DNA of 64,000 nucleotides from contig NZ_FNIX01000001.1 in the NCBI RefSeq assembly GCF_900104175.1, positions 1,439,975 through 1,503,974 on the forward strand. Reading direction: 5' to 3'. The first letter of the stretch is position 1. Every line of letters starts with the position of its first letter. Origin of the DNA: Lentzea jiangxiensis (GTDB lineage: Bacteria > Actinomycetota > Actinomycetes > Mycobacteriales > Pseudonocardiaceae). Positions 1 through 11,100 of this stretch are shown here, piece after piece. The notes beneath the pieces are model-generated. The model ran no database searches. It was given only the letters and a program-made list of their open reading frames with translations, and was not told the origin of the DNA. The translations under genes and the position numbers were made by a program.

Positions 1-608
1 AACGCGCCGTGCACCGACGACACGGCGACGACGACGGCGCCCAGTTCGGTGAACCGCTTCGCCGCCGCGGCGCCCACCGCGCCGAAACCCTGCAGGGCCA
101 CGCGTTTGCCGCGCAGCTCCACCAATTCGTCCGCCACCTCGGCCACGCCGTACCCGGTGACGCCCAGCTCGTCGTACGGGAGACCGCCGAGTTGAGCCGG
201 TGCGCCCATCATAGCGCCGCGGTCCGACAGTTCGTCCTGGACGATCGCAGCGTCCCGTTCGGTGAGGCCCATGTCGAGGCCGAACACGTACTCCCGCGGC
301 ACCTCGTTGGACAGCTTGCGCGCGAACGCCCGCAGCGCCGCTTCCTTGTCGGGGGAGGCGGGGTCGAACCTGATCCCCGCCTTCGCGCCGCCGAAGAAGA
401 GGTCGACCCCGGCCCACTTCCACGTCATCACGCGCGCGAGGCGGGCGATCTCGGAGACCGTCACGTGCGGGCTCATCCGCGTGCCGCCCTTGCCCATGCC
501 GCGCGCGGTGTTGTCGATGACGAGCACGCCCTTCACGCCGGTGCGCCGGTCGGACACGCAGACGACCTTCTCCGGACCCCACTCGTCCATGAGCTCGAGA
601 ACGTCCAT
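1..608 (-). CDS. Glu/Leu/Phe/Val dehydrogenase, N-terminal part (runs off the window)
   Basis: Oxidative deamination of an amino acid to its 2-oxo acid with NAD(P). About 202 residues are visible and the C-terminus lies beyond base 1. The N-terminal dimerisation/catalytic domain shows the family signature GGAKAGI with the catalytic lysine at residue 76, a second active-site lysine at 64 (TWKWAG), and the start of the Rossmann fold (GKRVALQGFGAVG). The ATG at 608 has GAGGG five bases upstream; an in-frame GTG at 611 is less well spaced. It starts 8 bp after the FAD oxidoreductase gene, so it is the third gene of an operon with that gene and the aldehyde dehydrogenase. Substrate specificity (Glu, Leu, Val or Phe) cannot be read from the visible part. 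Confidence 0.92.
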   Translation of the reverse strand, partial: MDVLELMDEWGPEKVVCVSDRRTGVKGVLVIDNTARGMGKGGTRMSPHVTVSEIARLARVMTWKWAGVDLFFGGAKAGIRFDPASPDKEAALRAFARKLSNEVPREYVFGLDMGLTERDAAIVQDELSDRGAMMGAPAQLGGLPYDELGVTGYGVAEVADELVELRGKRVALQGFGAVGAAAAKRFTELGAVVVAVSSVHGA

Positions 609-616
609 CACATCCC

Positions 617-1777
617 TCACACGCGGTTGAGTTCCGGCCGTGCTTTGCCGGCGGCGAACCTGGAGGCGTCCAGACTGGACACGTCGACGAAGGGCTCGCG
701 GTCAAGCACGAGGTCGCGCACGACCTCGCCGACGGCGGGACCCTGCAGGAAGCCGTGCCCGGAAAAGCCCGTGGCGTAGTAGAAGCCGCCGACGGAGCCG
801 ATCAGGGCGTTGTGGTCCGGCGTCACCTCGTACAGCCCGGCCCACCCGTCGCGCACGCCCACGTCCAGCAGCTTGGGCGCACGCCGGCCGATCGCCTCGG
901 TGAGGCGGGGCAGCCACGCGTCGGACACCTCCAGCTTGAAGCCCGGCGTCTCGTCGGGGTCGGACATGCCGAGCAGCAGTCCGCGGCCCTCGCGGTGGAA
1001 GTAGAAGGTGCTGCCGAAGTCGATGGTGAACGGTGTCACCCCATCGTGTAGCTCCGGCATGGGTTCGGTGAACACGACCTGGCGCCGCAGGGGAGAAACC
1101 GGCAGGTCAACGCCCACCATCTCGCCGATCTCCCGCGACCAGGCGCCGGCCGCGCAGACCACTTTCCGCGCCGAGACGGTGCCGCGGTCGGTCTCGACGC
1201 GAAAAGTGTCGGACCCCGTCCCTACGATCGATCTCACGGTTGTCCTGGTGCTGAAGCGGGCACCGAACCGGCGGGCCGCGGTGGCATAGCCGAGGACCAC
1301 GGACTCCGGAGTGCAGTGTCCGTCGTCCGGCGAGAAGGTCGCCGCGAGCAGGCCGTCCGCTTCGACCAACGGCGACATCCGCCGTGCTTCCTCGACCGTC
1401 ACCATGCGGCTGGGTACCCCGAGGGAGTTCTGGAGGTCGACGTTGCGCTCGAACGCCGTGACGTGTTCGTCGGAAGAGAGGAGGAACAGGTAGCCGACCT
1501 GGTGCAGATCGATCTCCTGCCCGGGCCGCTGCGGAAAGCGCTGGAACAGTTCGATGGATCGAGCTCCGAGCCTGATGTTCAGCTCGTCGGAGAACTGGGC
1601 GCGCACCCCACCCGCCGCTTTGCAGGTGGAGCCGGAGCCCAGCTCGTCCTTCTCGACGACCACCACATCTCGGACGCCTGCCTCGGCGAGGTGAAAGGCG
1701 ATGGACGTCCCCATCACCCCGCCGCCGATGACGACGACTTCGGCCTGACCGGGCAGCTCAAGCCAGTCGGAAGTCAA
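617..1777 (-). CDS. FAD-dependent amino acid oxidoreductase (DAO/sarcosine oxidase beta-like)
   Basis: A 386-residue flavoprotein of the DAO family, which oxidises amino or imino acids such as glycine, sarcosine or D-amino acids. The dinucleotide-binding motif VVVIGGGVMGTSIAFHLAEA is near residues 14-33, followed by the acidic end of strand 2 (VVVVEKD), and the family C-terminal FAD contact region (GFSGHGFLQGPAVGE) is near 335-350. The only start allowing a complete Rossmann fold is the TTG at 1777, which lies inside the last 20 bp of the aldehyde dehydrogenase gene, so translation is probably coupled. With its operon partners it suggests catabolism of an amino acid or amine. The exact substrate is not determinable. 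Confidence 0.88.
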   Translation of the reverse strand: MTSDWLELPGQAEVVVIGGGVMGTSIAFHLAEAGVRDVVVVEKDELGSGSTCKAAGGVRAQFSDELNIRLGARSIELFQRFPQRPGQEIDLHQVGYLFLLSSDEHVTAFERNVDLQNSLGVPSRMVTVEEARRMSPLVEADGLLAATFSPDDGHCTPESVVLGYATAARRFGARFSTRTTVRSIVGTGSDTFRVETDRGTVSARKVVCAAGAWSREIGEMVGVDLPVSPLRRQVVFTEPMPELHDGVTPFTIDFGSTFYFHREGRGLLLGMSDPDETPGFKLEVSDAWLPRLTEAIGRRAPKLLDVGVRDGWAGLYEVTPDHNALIGSVGGFYYATGFSGHGFLQGPAVGEVVRDLVLDREPFVDVSSLDASRFAAGKARPELNRV

Positions 1778-3242
1778 GGTCCGCCTCGATCGCGAGAGTG
1801 TCCATCTGCGCCTTCTGCAGCTTCCCGGAGTAGTCCCAGTTCATGGACTGCCAGCGGGTGAACTGGTCGAGCACCCACACGCCCGACTGCCGGGAGCCGT
1901 TGCCGCTCTTGCCGTTGCCGCCGAACGGCAGGTGCGCCTCGGCCCCGGACGTCGAGTTGTTGACGCTCACCATGCCGGCGGAGATGCCGGCGCGGAACCG
2001 GAAGGCCTTGTTCGGGTCCGTGGTGTAGATCGAGCACGACAGGCCGTAGCCCGGCTTGTTGCCGAGCTCGATCGCCTCGTCCAGGTCCGAGTACCTCATG
2101 ACGCCGACGATCGGTCCGAACGTCTCCTGGAGGAACAGTTCGTCGTCGTCGCGCACACCGGAAACGATTGCGGGGTGGTAGAAGAAGCCGTTCTCACCAG
2201 TGAAACCGTTGCGCGGGCTGGAGTTTGTGATGCGGCCGGTCGGGCCGTGCACCGTGTGGTGCTCGCCGATCCAGCCGAGGTACTTCTCGTACGCCAGCGC
2301 GAACTTCTCGTCGAGCATCGGTCCATAGAGGACATCGCCGGTCGGGTCGCCCACGGTGGCACCGGCCACGGCGTCGACGAAGCGGGACAGGAACTCGTCG
2401 TACACCGACTCGTGCACGATTGCCGTGCCGAGCGAGGTGCAGCGCTGCCCCGCGGACCCGAAGCCGGCGAACAGCGCGCCCTGCACGGCCAGGTCGAGGT
2501 CGGCGTCCTCGGTGACGACCATCGGGTTCTTGCCGCCCAGTTCCAGGCACGGTGCCTGGAGGTGGCGCCCGCACAGCTCGCCGATCCGCGCACCGACCTC
2601 GCTGGAGCCGGTGAAGCCGACCTTGTCGACCAGGCCCTGCCGCAGCGACTGCTCCAGTCCGGTGAACGTCTCCGAGCCCTCGGCGAAGACGATCTCGAAC
2701 ACGCCGGCCGGGATGCCGGCGGCCTGGAACACGTCGTAGAAGGCCTGCGCCGACGCGGCGGAGTACTCGGCGGGCTTCCACACGACCGAGTTGCCGCACA
2801 GCAGCGCGGGCACGATGTACCAGGACGGCACGGCGACCGGGAAGTTGCCGGCGGTGATGATCGCCGCGACGCCCACCGGGTTGCGGAACGTGAACAGCTG
2901 CTTGTCCGGCATCTCCGACGGCACCGTCTGCCCGTACAGGCGCCTGCCCTCGCCGACGAAGAAGTCGCAGGTGTCCACGATCTCCTGCACCTCGCCGCGG
3001 GCCTCCGCGATCGGCTTGCCGATCTCGCGGGTCACGAGCCGGGAGAGGGGTTCGGAGTTCGCCTCGACCAGCCGGCCGATGTTGCCGATCACCTGACCGC
3101 GCACAGGTGCGGGCACACGTGCCCACGCGCGTTGTGCGGCTTTTGCCCGCTGGGCGGCGTCGACGAAGGTGCGACTGGTCCCGAGCTCGATCTCGGCGAC
3201 CACGTCGGAGGTGTTCGACGGGTTCGTGGAGACGTAGGGCAT
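1758..3242 (-). CDS. NAD(P)-dependent aldehyde dehydrogenase (ALDH superfamily)
   Basis: A 494-residue aldehyde dehydrogenase oxidising an aldehyde, probably an amino-acid semialdehyde, to the acid. The catalytic pair is visible: Glu234 in LELGGKNP and Cys268 in GQRCTS, 34 residues apart as in the family. The cofactor-loop region VGFTGSSEVG and the C-terminal LPFGGNGKSGNG are also present. The start is ATG at 3242, with GGGTGG just upstream; a longer frame to 3332 would overlap the promoter region and add no conserved sequence. It is first in an operon with the FAD oxidoreductase and amino acid dehydrogenase, opposite a LysR gene. The sequence recalls the ALDH7/piperideine-6-carboxylate dehydrogenase group, which would fit lysine breakdown, but that is an inference. 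Confidence 0.9.
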   Translation of the reverse strand: MPYVSTNPSNTSDVVAEIELGTSRTFVDAAQRAKAAQRAWARVPAPVRGQVIGNIGRLVEANSEPLSRLVTREIGKPIAEARGEVQEIVDTCDFFVGEGRRLYGQTVPSEMPDKQLFTFRNPVGVAAIITAGNFPVAVPSWYIVPALLCGNSVVWKPAEYSAASAQAFYDVFQAAGIPAGVFEIVFAEGSETFTGLEQSLRQGLVDKVGFTGSSEVGARIGELCGRHLQAPCLELGGKNPMVVTEDADLDLAVQGALFAGFGSAGQRCTSLGTAIVHESVYDEFLSRFVDAVAGATVGDPTGDVLYGPMLDEKFALAYEKYLGWIGEHHTVHGPTGRITNSSPRNGFTGENGFFYHPAIVSGVRDDDELFLQETFGPIVGVMRYSDLDEAIELGNKPGYGLSCSIYTTDPNKAFRFRAGISAGMVSVNNSTSGAEAHLPFGGNGKSGNGSRQSGVWVLDQFTRWQSMNWDYSGKLQKAQMDTLAIEADLDFRLA

Positions 3243-3324
3243 GCATCCACCCTGGCGGCTGTGGGGGTGGATGCGCCAGAGGCCGCAGAATGAAACCTCG
3301 CGACGTCGAGCATAAGCTGCCCTG

Positions 3325-4242
3325 GTGCTCAACCCGGTTCATCTCCGCACGCTCGTCGAGGTCGTGAAGACGGGTTCCTTCGCCGAGGCGGCCCGCCGGC
3401 TCGGCTACACGTCCTCGGCCGTGTCGCAGCAGATCTCGGCGTTCGAGCGAGCGGTCGGCGTTGCGCTCTTCGAACGCGAGGCGCACTCGATCCGCCCCGC
3501 CAGCGCCGCCCTGCTGATCGCCGACCGCGGCGGCGAACTGCTCGCCGCGCTGGACGGGTTCGAGCACGAGGTGAAGGCGATGGTGCAGGGCCTGCGCGGC
3601 CGCCTGCGGATCGGCACCTTCCCCACGGCGAGCTCGCGCATCGTGCCGAAGGCACTGGCGAAGCTGCAGACCGACCTGCCGGACGCCGAGCTCCGCCTGG
3701 ACGAGGCCGAACCGGACGACGTGCTGCCGCTCGTCCTGACCGGCGAGCTCGACCTGTCGCTCGTCTACGCCTACGACCTGGTGCCGCGGACGTGGCCGGA
3801 GGAGCTGACCGTGTCACCGCTGCTGGACGAGTCCCTGCTCGTGATGGTCCCCGCCGACCACCCGGCCGCGAAGAACAACGTCAAACTCGAAGATCTCAAA
3901 GACGAACGCTGGATCGCCTCGCGCGACGGAACATCAGGCGCCACCTGTCTGACCCCCCTGTGCGCGGCAGCGGGATTCGCGCCGAGGATTGCTTTCCGAA
4001 GCAACGATTACGAGGTCGTCCAGTCGCTCGTGGCAGCCGGCGTCGGCGTGGCCCTGATACCCGCGCTCGGCTACAGGCCGCTGCCGGACACCCACGCGAT
4101 GCCGTTGCGCCACAAGCCTTTGCGCAGACACGTCCACGTCATCCACCGCACGGCGAACACCAACCCGCTGCTTCGCGACGCGGTGAAGGCACTTCACGAA
4201 GTCTGCCAAAACGCCGTGGGTGGCTACATCAACCGACCATGA
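3325..4242 (+). CDS. LysR-family transcriptional regulator
   Basis: A 305-residue LysR regulator. The N-terminal winged helix-turn-helix (residues about 3-62) includes VKTGSFAEAARRLGYTSSAV and the typical SQQISAFER recognition helix; an effector-binding periplasmic-protein-like domain follows (about 88-295). The GTG start at 3325 lies six bases after a TAAGCT box (3313-3318), so the mRNA is probably leaderless. It is divergent from the aldehyde dehydrogenase operon across 82 bp, the usual arrangement for a LysR protein controlling its neighbour with a catabolic intermediate as inducer. The stop codon overlaps the first ATG of the following HEAT-repeat pseudogene. Confidence 0.93.
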   Translation: MLNPVHLRTLVEVVKTGSFAEAARRLGYTSSAVSQQISAFERAVGVALFEREAHSIRPASAALLIADRGGELLAALDGFEHEVKAMVQGLRGRLRIGTFPTASSRIVPKALAKLQTDLPDAELRLDEAEPDDVLPLVLTGELDLSLVYAYDLVPRTWPEELTVSPLLDESLLVMVPADHPAAKNNVKLEDLKDERWIASRDGTSGATCLTPLCAAAGFAPRIAFRSNDYEVVQSLVAAGVGVALIPALGYRPLPDTHAMPLRHKPLRRHVHVIHRTANTNPLLRDAVKALHEVCQNAVGGYINRP

Positions 4243-4976
4243 TGGAGAAATGGGGAGTTCAGCAGCGGCGGGGCGCTACCTGAGATCCGGGACTGGGATT
4301 CACCGGATCTGAGCGCACACGCCAGACAATTGATCGACAGCAACGAACCGGACGTCGAGGAATTGCTCCTCGACACCCTCGACAACGCGGGCCCGTTACG
4401 CCCGCTGCTCTGCCGCGTCCTGGCGGACCGCGACCCGGACCGCGACCTGGACTACGCCCTGAGGCACTTCTACGCCGTAACCGACGGCCCAGTCCGCAGA
4501 TGGCTCGGCCAAGAGGTCTGCCACAGCCCGTGGGTGTGGCTCTACGGCATCACCAGGCTCCGCGGCGCGAACCCGGTAGCGCGCATCACCCCGGACGCCA
4601 CCCACTGGCTGGCCTCCCGTCGCCGCACAGCCGTCATCGCCCTCGGCGACACCGCGGACCCAGCCGCCCTCCCGCCGGTGATCGGCCGGCTCCGCGACCG
4701 GAAGTGGTGGGTCCGATCCCCAGCGGCAGCGGCAGTCCGCCGCTTGGCCCCAACGGCGTCCAAGTGGGACAGGCAGCCGACGCGCTGGTCCGCTGCCTCG
4801 ACCACGACCGCCAAGAGGTCGTCGAGCAAGCCGCAGCCGCACTCGCAACACCGGCCCTGCGCACAGACCTGCTCTACGCAAGGGCAACCCTCATGTCACT
4901 CGCCGGCGCCATCGTCGACAACGCCCTCGACGGCGTGGTCGCCCCGCTGATCCCGCTCTGGCCGGGCGATGAGTGA
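4242..4976 (+). pseudogene. Frameshifted HEAT-repeat protein, paralog of the gene at 11383
   Basis: Read in one frame this stretch is broken, but three frames joined in order give a protein that aligns along its whole length with the intact 250-residue protein at 11383-12135. Shared segments include DW-SP followed by RQLIDSNEP, LCRVLADRDPDRD against LCRVLAERDRDRD, YGITRLR against YGIPRLR, VIALGDT, AAAVRRL, VEQAAAALATPALR, and the end PLIPLWPGDE against PLNQIWPGEVV. The two breaks fall at homopolymers: one extra G in GGGG at 4270-4273 and one missing C in CCCC at 4748-4751. The start would be ATG 4242 (or 4239), overlapping the LysR stop. It is either a decayed copy or two sequencing errors. 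HEAT-like repeats are inferred from the repeated helical LGD...A..L...RLxD pattern. Confidence 0.7.
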
Positions 4977-4984
4977 TGCGCCGG

Positions 4985-5020
4985 GTGTGACGTTGAGCTC
5001 ACTCACCGTGAGTTGAGCCG
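4985..5020. promoter_or_regulatory. Imperfect inverted repeat upstream of the RHS gene
   Basis: The 161 bp between the HEAT pseudogene and the RHS gene holds the near-palindrome CTCACTCAC then GTGAGTTGAG, in which one arm has an extra T. It could bind a regulator or form a weak hairpin. A GGGGGA ribosome binding site lies about 10 bases before the RHS start at 5138. I could not assign -35 and -10 boxes with confidence. Confidence 0.3.
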
Positions 5021-5137
5021 ATCGGCGCATTGCTTTCCGATGTCCGTTTTCGGCATGCTCAGCGCCGATCAACACGCTGGGGGCGTGCGGGCAGCGGAAG
5101 CCCGCGCCTTCCATTGAATTCTGGGGGATAGACCAAT

Positions 5138-8100
5138 ATGACGCGTCGCTCAGCGACGCGGCACACTCGTGCGCGAAGATTCGCACGGGTGCTTGCCGCT
5201 GCGCTCGCAACCTCTCTGACGATCAGTCTGGCGTCCGCACCCGCGTTCGCCGCGCCTCCCGCGAAGTCACCGGCCGTCGACACGACGAAGCTGCCGGTGC
5301 TCAAGGGACGGGAGGTGCCCGCCCCGCCGACGGCCGCGGCGGATCCGAAGGCGGACTTCGGCCCTCTGGCCGCGCGGGAGGCGAAGTCGAGCTTCGACCC
5401 CGAGAAGTCCAAGGTGACCTCGCGGTCGATGTTCGTCGACGAGTACACCAACCCGGACGGCACCAAGACGATCAAGCAGTCCACGGAACCGCTGAACGTC
5501 CAGGACGCCAGGGGTTCCTGGCAGCCGGTCGACACGACGCTGGTCGCGGACACGCCGACCCGGCGGGTCAAGGCCAGGCAACACCCGCTGAAGCCGACGC
5601 TCGCGGCCAAGGCGGACGACCCGGCGCTGATCACCGTCGAGTACGACGGCAACAAGGTCTCGCTGGCGCCGGAGAAGCCCGCGAAGGACAAGCAGGTCAA
5701 GGTCTCGGCGGACAAGGCCGAGTACGTCGACGTCGCCGCGGACACCGACCTCACCTACGAGGTGACGCCGGGTTCGGTCAAGGAGACCATCCTGCTGAAG
5801 AAGGTGCCCACCACCAACAAGTGGCGGTTCACCCTCAAAGCCGGCGCGTTGACGCCGACCGTGACGGAGCAGGGCACGGTCGAGCTGCGGGACGCCCAGG
5901 GCACACCGAAGATCGTCATGCCGCCCATCGTCACCTGGGACTCCTCCGGCAAGGCGGAGGAGGCGCCGCCCGCGCAGACCGGCGGCACCTACACGGTCGA
6001 GAAGGCCGGGCAGGACTGGATGCTCACGGTCGCCGTCGACGAGGCGTGGCTCAAGGACCCGAAGCGCGTCTACCCGGTCAGCGTCGACCCGACGTTCAGC
6101 TTCGGGGTGGTCTTCGCCGAGTCGTACAAGTCGGACGGCTACTGGTGCCAGATGTGCGGTGTCCAGTTCGGCAACTCGCTGGACCACGGTGACAAGTACT
6201 GGCGCAGCGCGATCCGGTTCGACTACCAGTCCCTGTACGGCCAGCGCATCGTCGGCGCCAAGCTCGACGTGACGAAGAAGACCGGCCCGCTCAGCCCGGA
6301 CAAGACGTGGCCGGCGCAGCTCTACCACGCCTCGGCCATGGACTTCAACGGCCTCGGCGGTCTGCTGGCCAACGGTCTCGTCGGCCAGGTCGGCACGCTC
6401 ACCGGTGACAGCCTGGTGAGCTTCCTCCAGCACATCGCGGACATCCGCCACATGGCCACGTTCATGATCGTGGGCGCGGAACAGCCGGGAGCCTGGACCT
6501 ACAAGGATACGGTCGTCTCGCTGACCGTGGACACGGGCTCGGCCCCGCCCGCGCCCACCCTGGTCGGCCCCGCCGACCACGGCGTCATCACGAACACGAC
6601 CCCGACCCTCGAGGTCAGCCCCGTCAGCGACCCGGACGGCGAACAGGTGAAGTACTGCTTCACCGTCGCGACCGGCGCGGACGCGAAGACCGGTGTGGTG
6701 GTCGACTCCGGCTGCCTCGACACCCCGAAGTGGACGATCCCGACGGGTGTCCTCCAGGACGGCGTCTCCTACACGTGGCAGGCCAAGGCCGTCAGCGGCG
6801 CCACCTCGCGGATCCCGAGCGCGGTCTTCCACCTGAAGGTCGACCAGCGCATCGGCAACCGCGGCCCGGCACCGTCGGACAAGATTGGTCCGATCGAGGT
6901 CAACCTGGCCAACGGCAACGTGCAGACGTCGCTCTCCTCTCCGACGTTCACGACGGTCGGCGGTACCGCGGGTCTGAACATGACCTACAACTCGCAGCAG
7001 CAGGAGCAGAAGGGTCTCCGGGCGTCCTACTTCCAGGACCTGTCGCACAACGGCGAGATCAGCTCGCAGCAGGAGCCCGTGCTGGTGCGCACCGAGCCGC
7101 AGGTGAACGTGGACTGGGGTGACACCTCCCCGTTCGCTCCCGCGCTGCCGAAGGACTGGTTCGTCGCCCGCTGGGAGGGTTACTTCCAGGCTCCCGCGAC
7201 CGGTGACTACCAGTTCGCCGGCGTGCACGACGACCGGCTGCGGGTGTGGGTCAACGGCGCCTCGGTCTACGACCAGGGCTGCTGCAGCGACGTGAACTGG
7301 GGTGTCGCGACCAGCGTGAAGCTGAACGCGGGCCAGCGCGTGCCGATCAAGGTCGAACTGGCCGAAGCCACCGGTTGGGCGTACCTCCGCCTGTTCACGC
7401 GGACGGCTGACGGCACCACCGTGCCGTCGCAGATCGTCCCCGCCGACTGGCTGCACTCCTCCGACCTGCCCGCACTGCCCAGGGGCTGGACGCTGAGCGC
7501 CGACCTCGACGGCAGCGGGACGGGCTTCACCGAGGCCAAGGTCACCGACCAGAACGTCGTGCTGACCGACGCCACAGGTGCGAAGCACACGTGGACGAAA
7601 AAGAGCACCGGTGGCTACACGCCGCCGGACGGTGAGTCGGGCACCCTCGTCCTGGACACCGCGGGACGCATCACGCTGACCTACGGTTCGGACGTCTTCG
7701 TGTTCAACTCGGCCGGCAAGCTCGAGTCGCAGACCGGCGCGATCGACGCTCGCAAGCCTGCCGCGCTGCAGAACGTCTACGACGGCTCTCCCTCGCGTCT
7801 CAAGGAGATCAAGGACCCGATCTCGGGCCGTTCGCAGAAGCTCTTCTACAACCGGCCCGGTGATGACTGCTATGCGGGCACCACTCCTCCGCCGGACGCG
7901 GAGAAACTCCCTCCGGCGCAGATGCTCTGCCGGGTCGAGTACTGGGACGGCAGCCAGACGAAGCTGTACTACTACCGCGGGAACCTGGTGGCGGTGGAGG
8001 ACCCGGGCCGTGAGATGACGCAGTTCAGCTTCACGTCGAACGGTCTTCTCGACGGGCTGCGGGACAGCCGGGGCGCGGACTGGGTCGCCCAGGACCACGC

Positions 8101-11100
8101 GAACCGGAACACCGACGCGGCGAACTACATCGTCCACTACTACAACCACACCGTGGCCACGCCGATCGCGCGGACGATCTACCAGCCGTACACCACGCAC
8201 GGTGAGGAGCGCGGCTTCCACTCGTACCGCTACGACACGGGTGCGAAGACGTCCTTCGTGGACATCGCCGGGGTGAACCCGGTGAGCGGGTTCTCCCGCA
8301 AGGTGGTCTACGACGACGCCTTCCGGATGCTGACCGACACCGACGCGACCGGCAAGACGACGTCGCAGACGTGGAACGCCAAGGACCAGCTGCTGACCAC
8401 GACGGACGCCGCCGGCCGGGTGTCGACCACGTTGTACGACGCGCAGGACAGGCCGACCGATAACTTCGGTCCCGGCCCGGCGTCGTGCTTCAACGGTCAG
8501 CAGCTCAAGCTCGAGTGCGCGGAGACCGTTCCGCACACCAAGACGAGCTACGACGAGAACCTGAACGGTCTGGCCGTGTCGTTCTACGACAACAAGGACA
8601 TGGTCGGCACGCCGAAGGTGTACCAGACCGGTCTGGCAACCGACGGCACGTTCGTCCGCAACTGGGGCGAGAGTGCACCGGTCACCGGCATCGTCGCGGA
8701 CAACTTCTCGCTCCGGGCGACCGGGGACATCGTCTTCCCCGAGGCGGGCAACTACAAGCTCCGCGTCGTGGCAGATGACGGTGTGCGGGTGTGGATCGAC
8801 GACGCGATCGTCATCGACGATTGGATCGACACGGGCGCGAAGTGGCGCGAGGCCACGGTCAACAGCCCGTCCGCCGGTGCCGCGAAGAAGATCCGCGTCG
8901 AGTACTACGACCTCACGTCGTTCGCCCAGCTCGAACTGCACTGGACCACCCCCGGCGGCACCCAGCAGGTCGTGCCCGCGGCGAACATGAAGCCGAAGTA
9001 CGGCCTGACGACGTCGGTCACGAAGGGCGAGTCGCTGGGACTCACCCCGTCGGTCACCACCACGAAGTTCGGTGAGAACGGACTCGACCCCGTCTACGGT
9101 CTCGCCAGCAGCAACACGGCGAACGGCAGGCAGGTCAAGACGTCCTACGAGAACGTCGGTACCGGCTACCTGCGCAAGACCGGGGTGACCGCGCCGAACA
9201 ACGCGCAGACGACCTACGTCTACTACGGCGACCAGGAGACCCGGGACAACCCCTGCACCCCGCAGGTCGAGGCGATCAACCAGGGCGGGCTCGCGAAGCT
9301 CACCCGGATGCCCGCTCCGGCAACGGGACCGGCGCGCGAGGACGAGCAGATCTTCGACGCGTCGGGCCGTGTGGTGGCCGAGGGCAGCGCCGGCCAGTGG
9401 ACCTGCACCACCTACGACGACCGCGACCGGGTGGTGTCGGTCAAGTACCCGGCGAACGGCGCGGCGGGTGAGCGCGTCGTCACCACCAACCACGCGGTGA
9501 ACGGCGACCCGCTCGTGTCGTCGGTGTCCGACCACAACGGCACCGTCACCACGAAGGTCGACCTCCTCGGCCGCGTGATCGAGTACACCGACGTGCACGG
9601 CGTGCGCACGGAGACCAAGTACGACCGCGCGGGCCGTGCCACGACGGAGACGGTGAACCTGCCGTCGAACCCGGCGCAGGTCATCACCAACACCCACGAC
9701 GACGCGGGCAGGCTGCTGACCGTGTCGCTCGACGGCACGCTCCTCGCCAAGCCCGCCTACAACGCGGCCGGTGAGCTCGCGTCGGTGGTGTACGCCAACG
9801 GCACCTCGCTGTCGGCCATCGGCAAGGACGGCACCGGCCAGGTCACCTCGCACACGTGGAAGACCAAGGCGGGGGCCGAGATCGTCACGGCCGTGACCCG
9901 CACCCGTGCGGGCACGATCGTCGACGAGACGCTCAACGGCTTCGACGCGGGTGCAGGCCACAACTACATCTACGACTCAGCGGGAAGGCTCACCAAGGCA
10001 GCGGTCAACGGCCACGTCTACACCTACGACTTCGCTTCGCCCACGGCGGAGGGATGTCCGGCGGGATCGGTCGGCAACGCGGGTGCGAACACCAACCGCG
10101 TCAAGCTGCTCGACCAGACGGCGAGCGGCACGCAGACCACCGGCTACTGCTACGACGCGGCCGACAGGTTGCTGGCCACCACGGGCCACAACGCGGTGTC
10201 CGGCATCAAGTACGACGATTCCGGCAACACCACCGAGTACACGGTCAACGGTTCCACGACCCATCTCTCGTGGGACGCGGCCAACCGCAACCTCAGTGCC
10301 CGTTCCGTCGGCACGGATCCCGCCGCCGTCGCGTACCAGCGCGACTCGAGCGACCGGATCGTGCGCCGTGGTGCGGAGCAGGGCGACGAGCAGAAGGTCG
10401 TGCTGTACGGCTACACCGCTGAAGGTGACGCCGCGGACTTCGCGCTCGGTGAGGACAAGAAGCTGCTGTCCCGCTCGATCTCGTTGCCGGGCGGCGTGTT
10501 GCTGACGATCAACGGCGACACGCGGTCGTACGACCACCCGAGCGTGCGCGGCGACACGGTCCTCACGACGGACGCGGCGGGCAACCAGGCCGGGCAGCTG
10601 CGGCACTACACCCCGTTCGGTGAGCCGCTGGCAGCGAACGGATCGGTCGACAACGACAACGTGCCCGACAACCAGCCCGGTCAGATGGACCACGGCTGGC
10701 TCGGACAGCACCAGCGCCCGTACGAGCACGCCGGTGCGTTGTCGATCGTCCAGATGGGTGCGCGCCCGTACAGTCCGTTGCTCGGCCGCTTCCTGTCGGT
10801 CGACCCGGTCGAGGGCGGCTCCGCCAACGACTACGACTACGTCAACGGTGACCCGGTCAACGCCAACGACCTGGACGGCAAGTGCCCGTTCTGCGTCGTG
10901 GCCGCGGTGATGGGGCTGCGGGTCGCGATCCCGTGGGCCGCCCGCGCGTCGGCGCCGTACCTCTTCCGGTTCGGTGCGTGGGCAGCGACCAAGGCCGCGC
11001 CGAGGATCTGGACCGGCATGAAGTGGACCGGCCGCAAGGTCGTCGCGGCCGGCGGCTGGATCCGCAACACCACCGTGAAGACGGTGAGCCGGGCCAAGGG

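Noticed and set aside
5267..9961. A 1564-codon open frame on the minus strand inside the RHS gene
   Set aside because: It is antisense to a clearly coding sequence, is rich in Arg, Val, Asp and His as antisense frames of GC-rich genes are, and has no ribosome site or recognisable domain.
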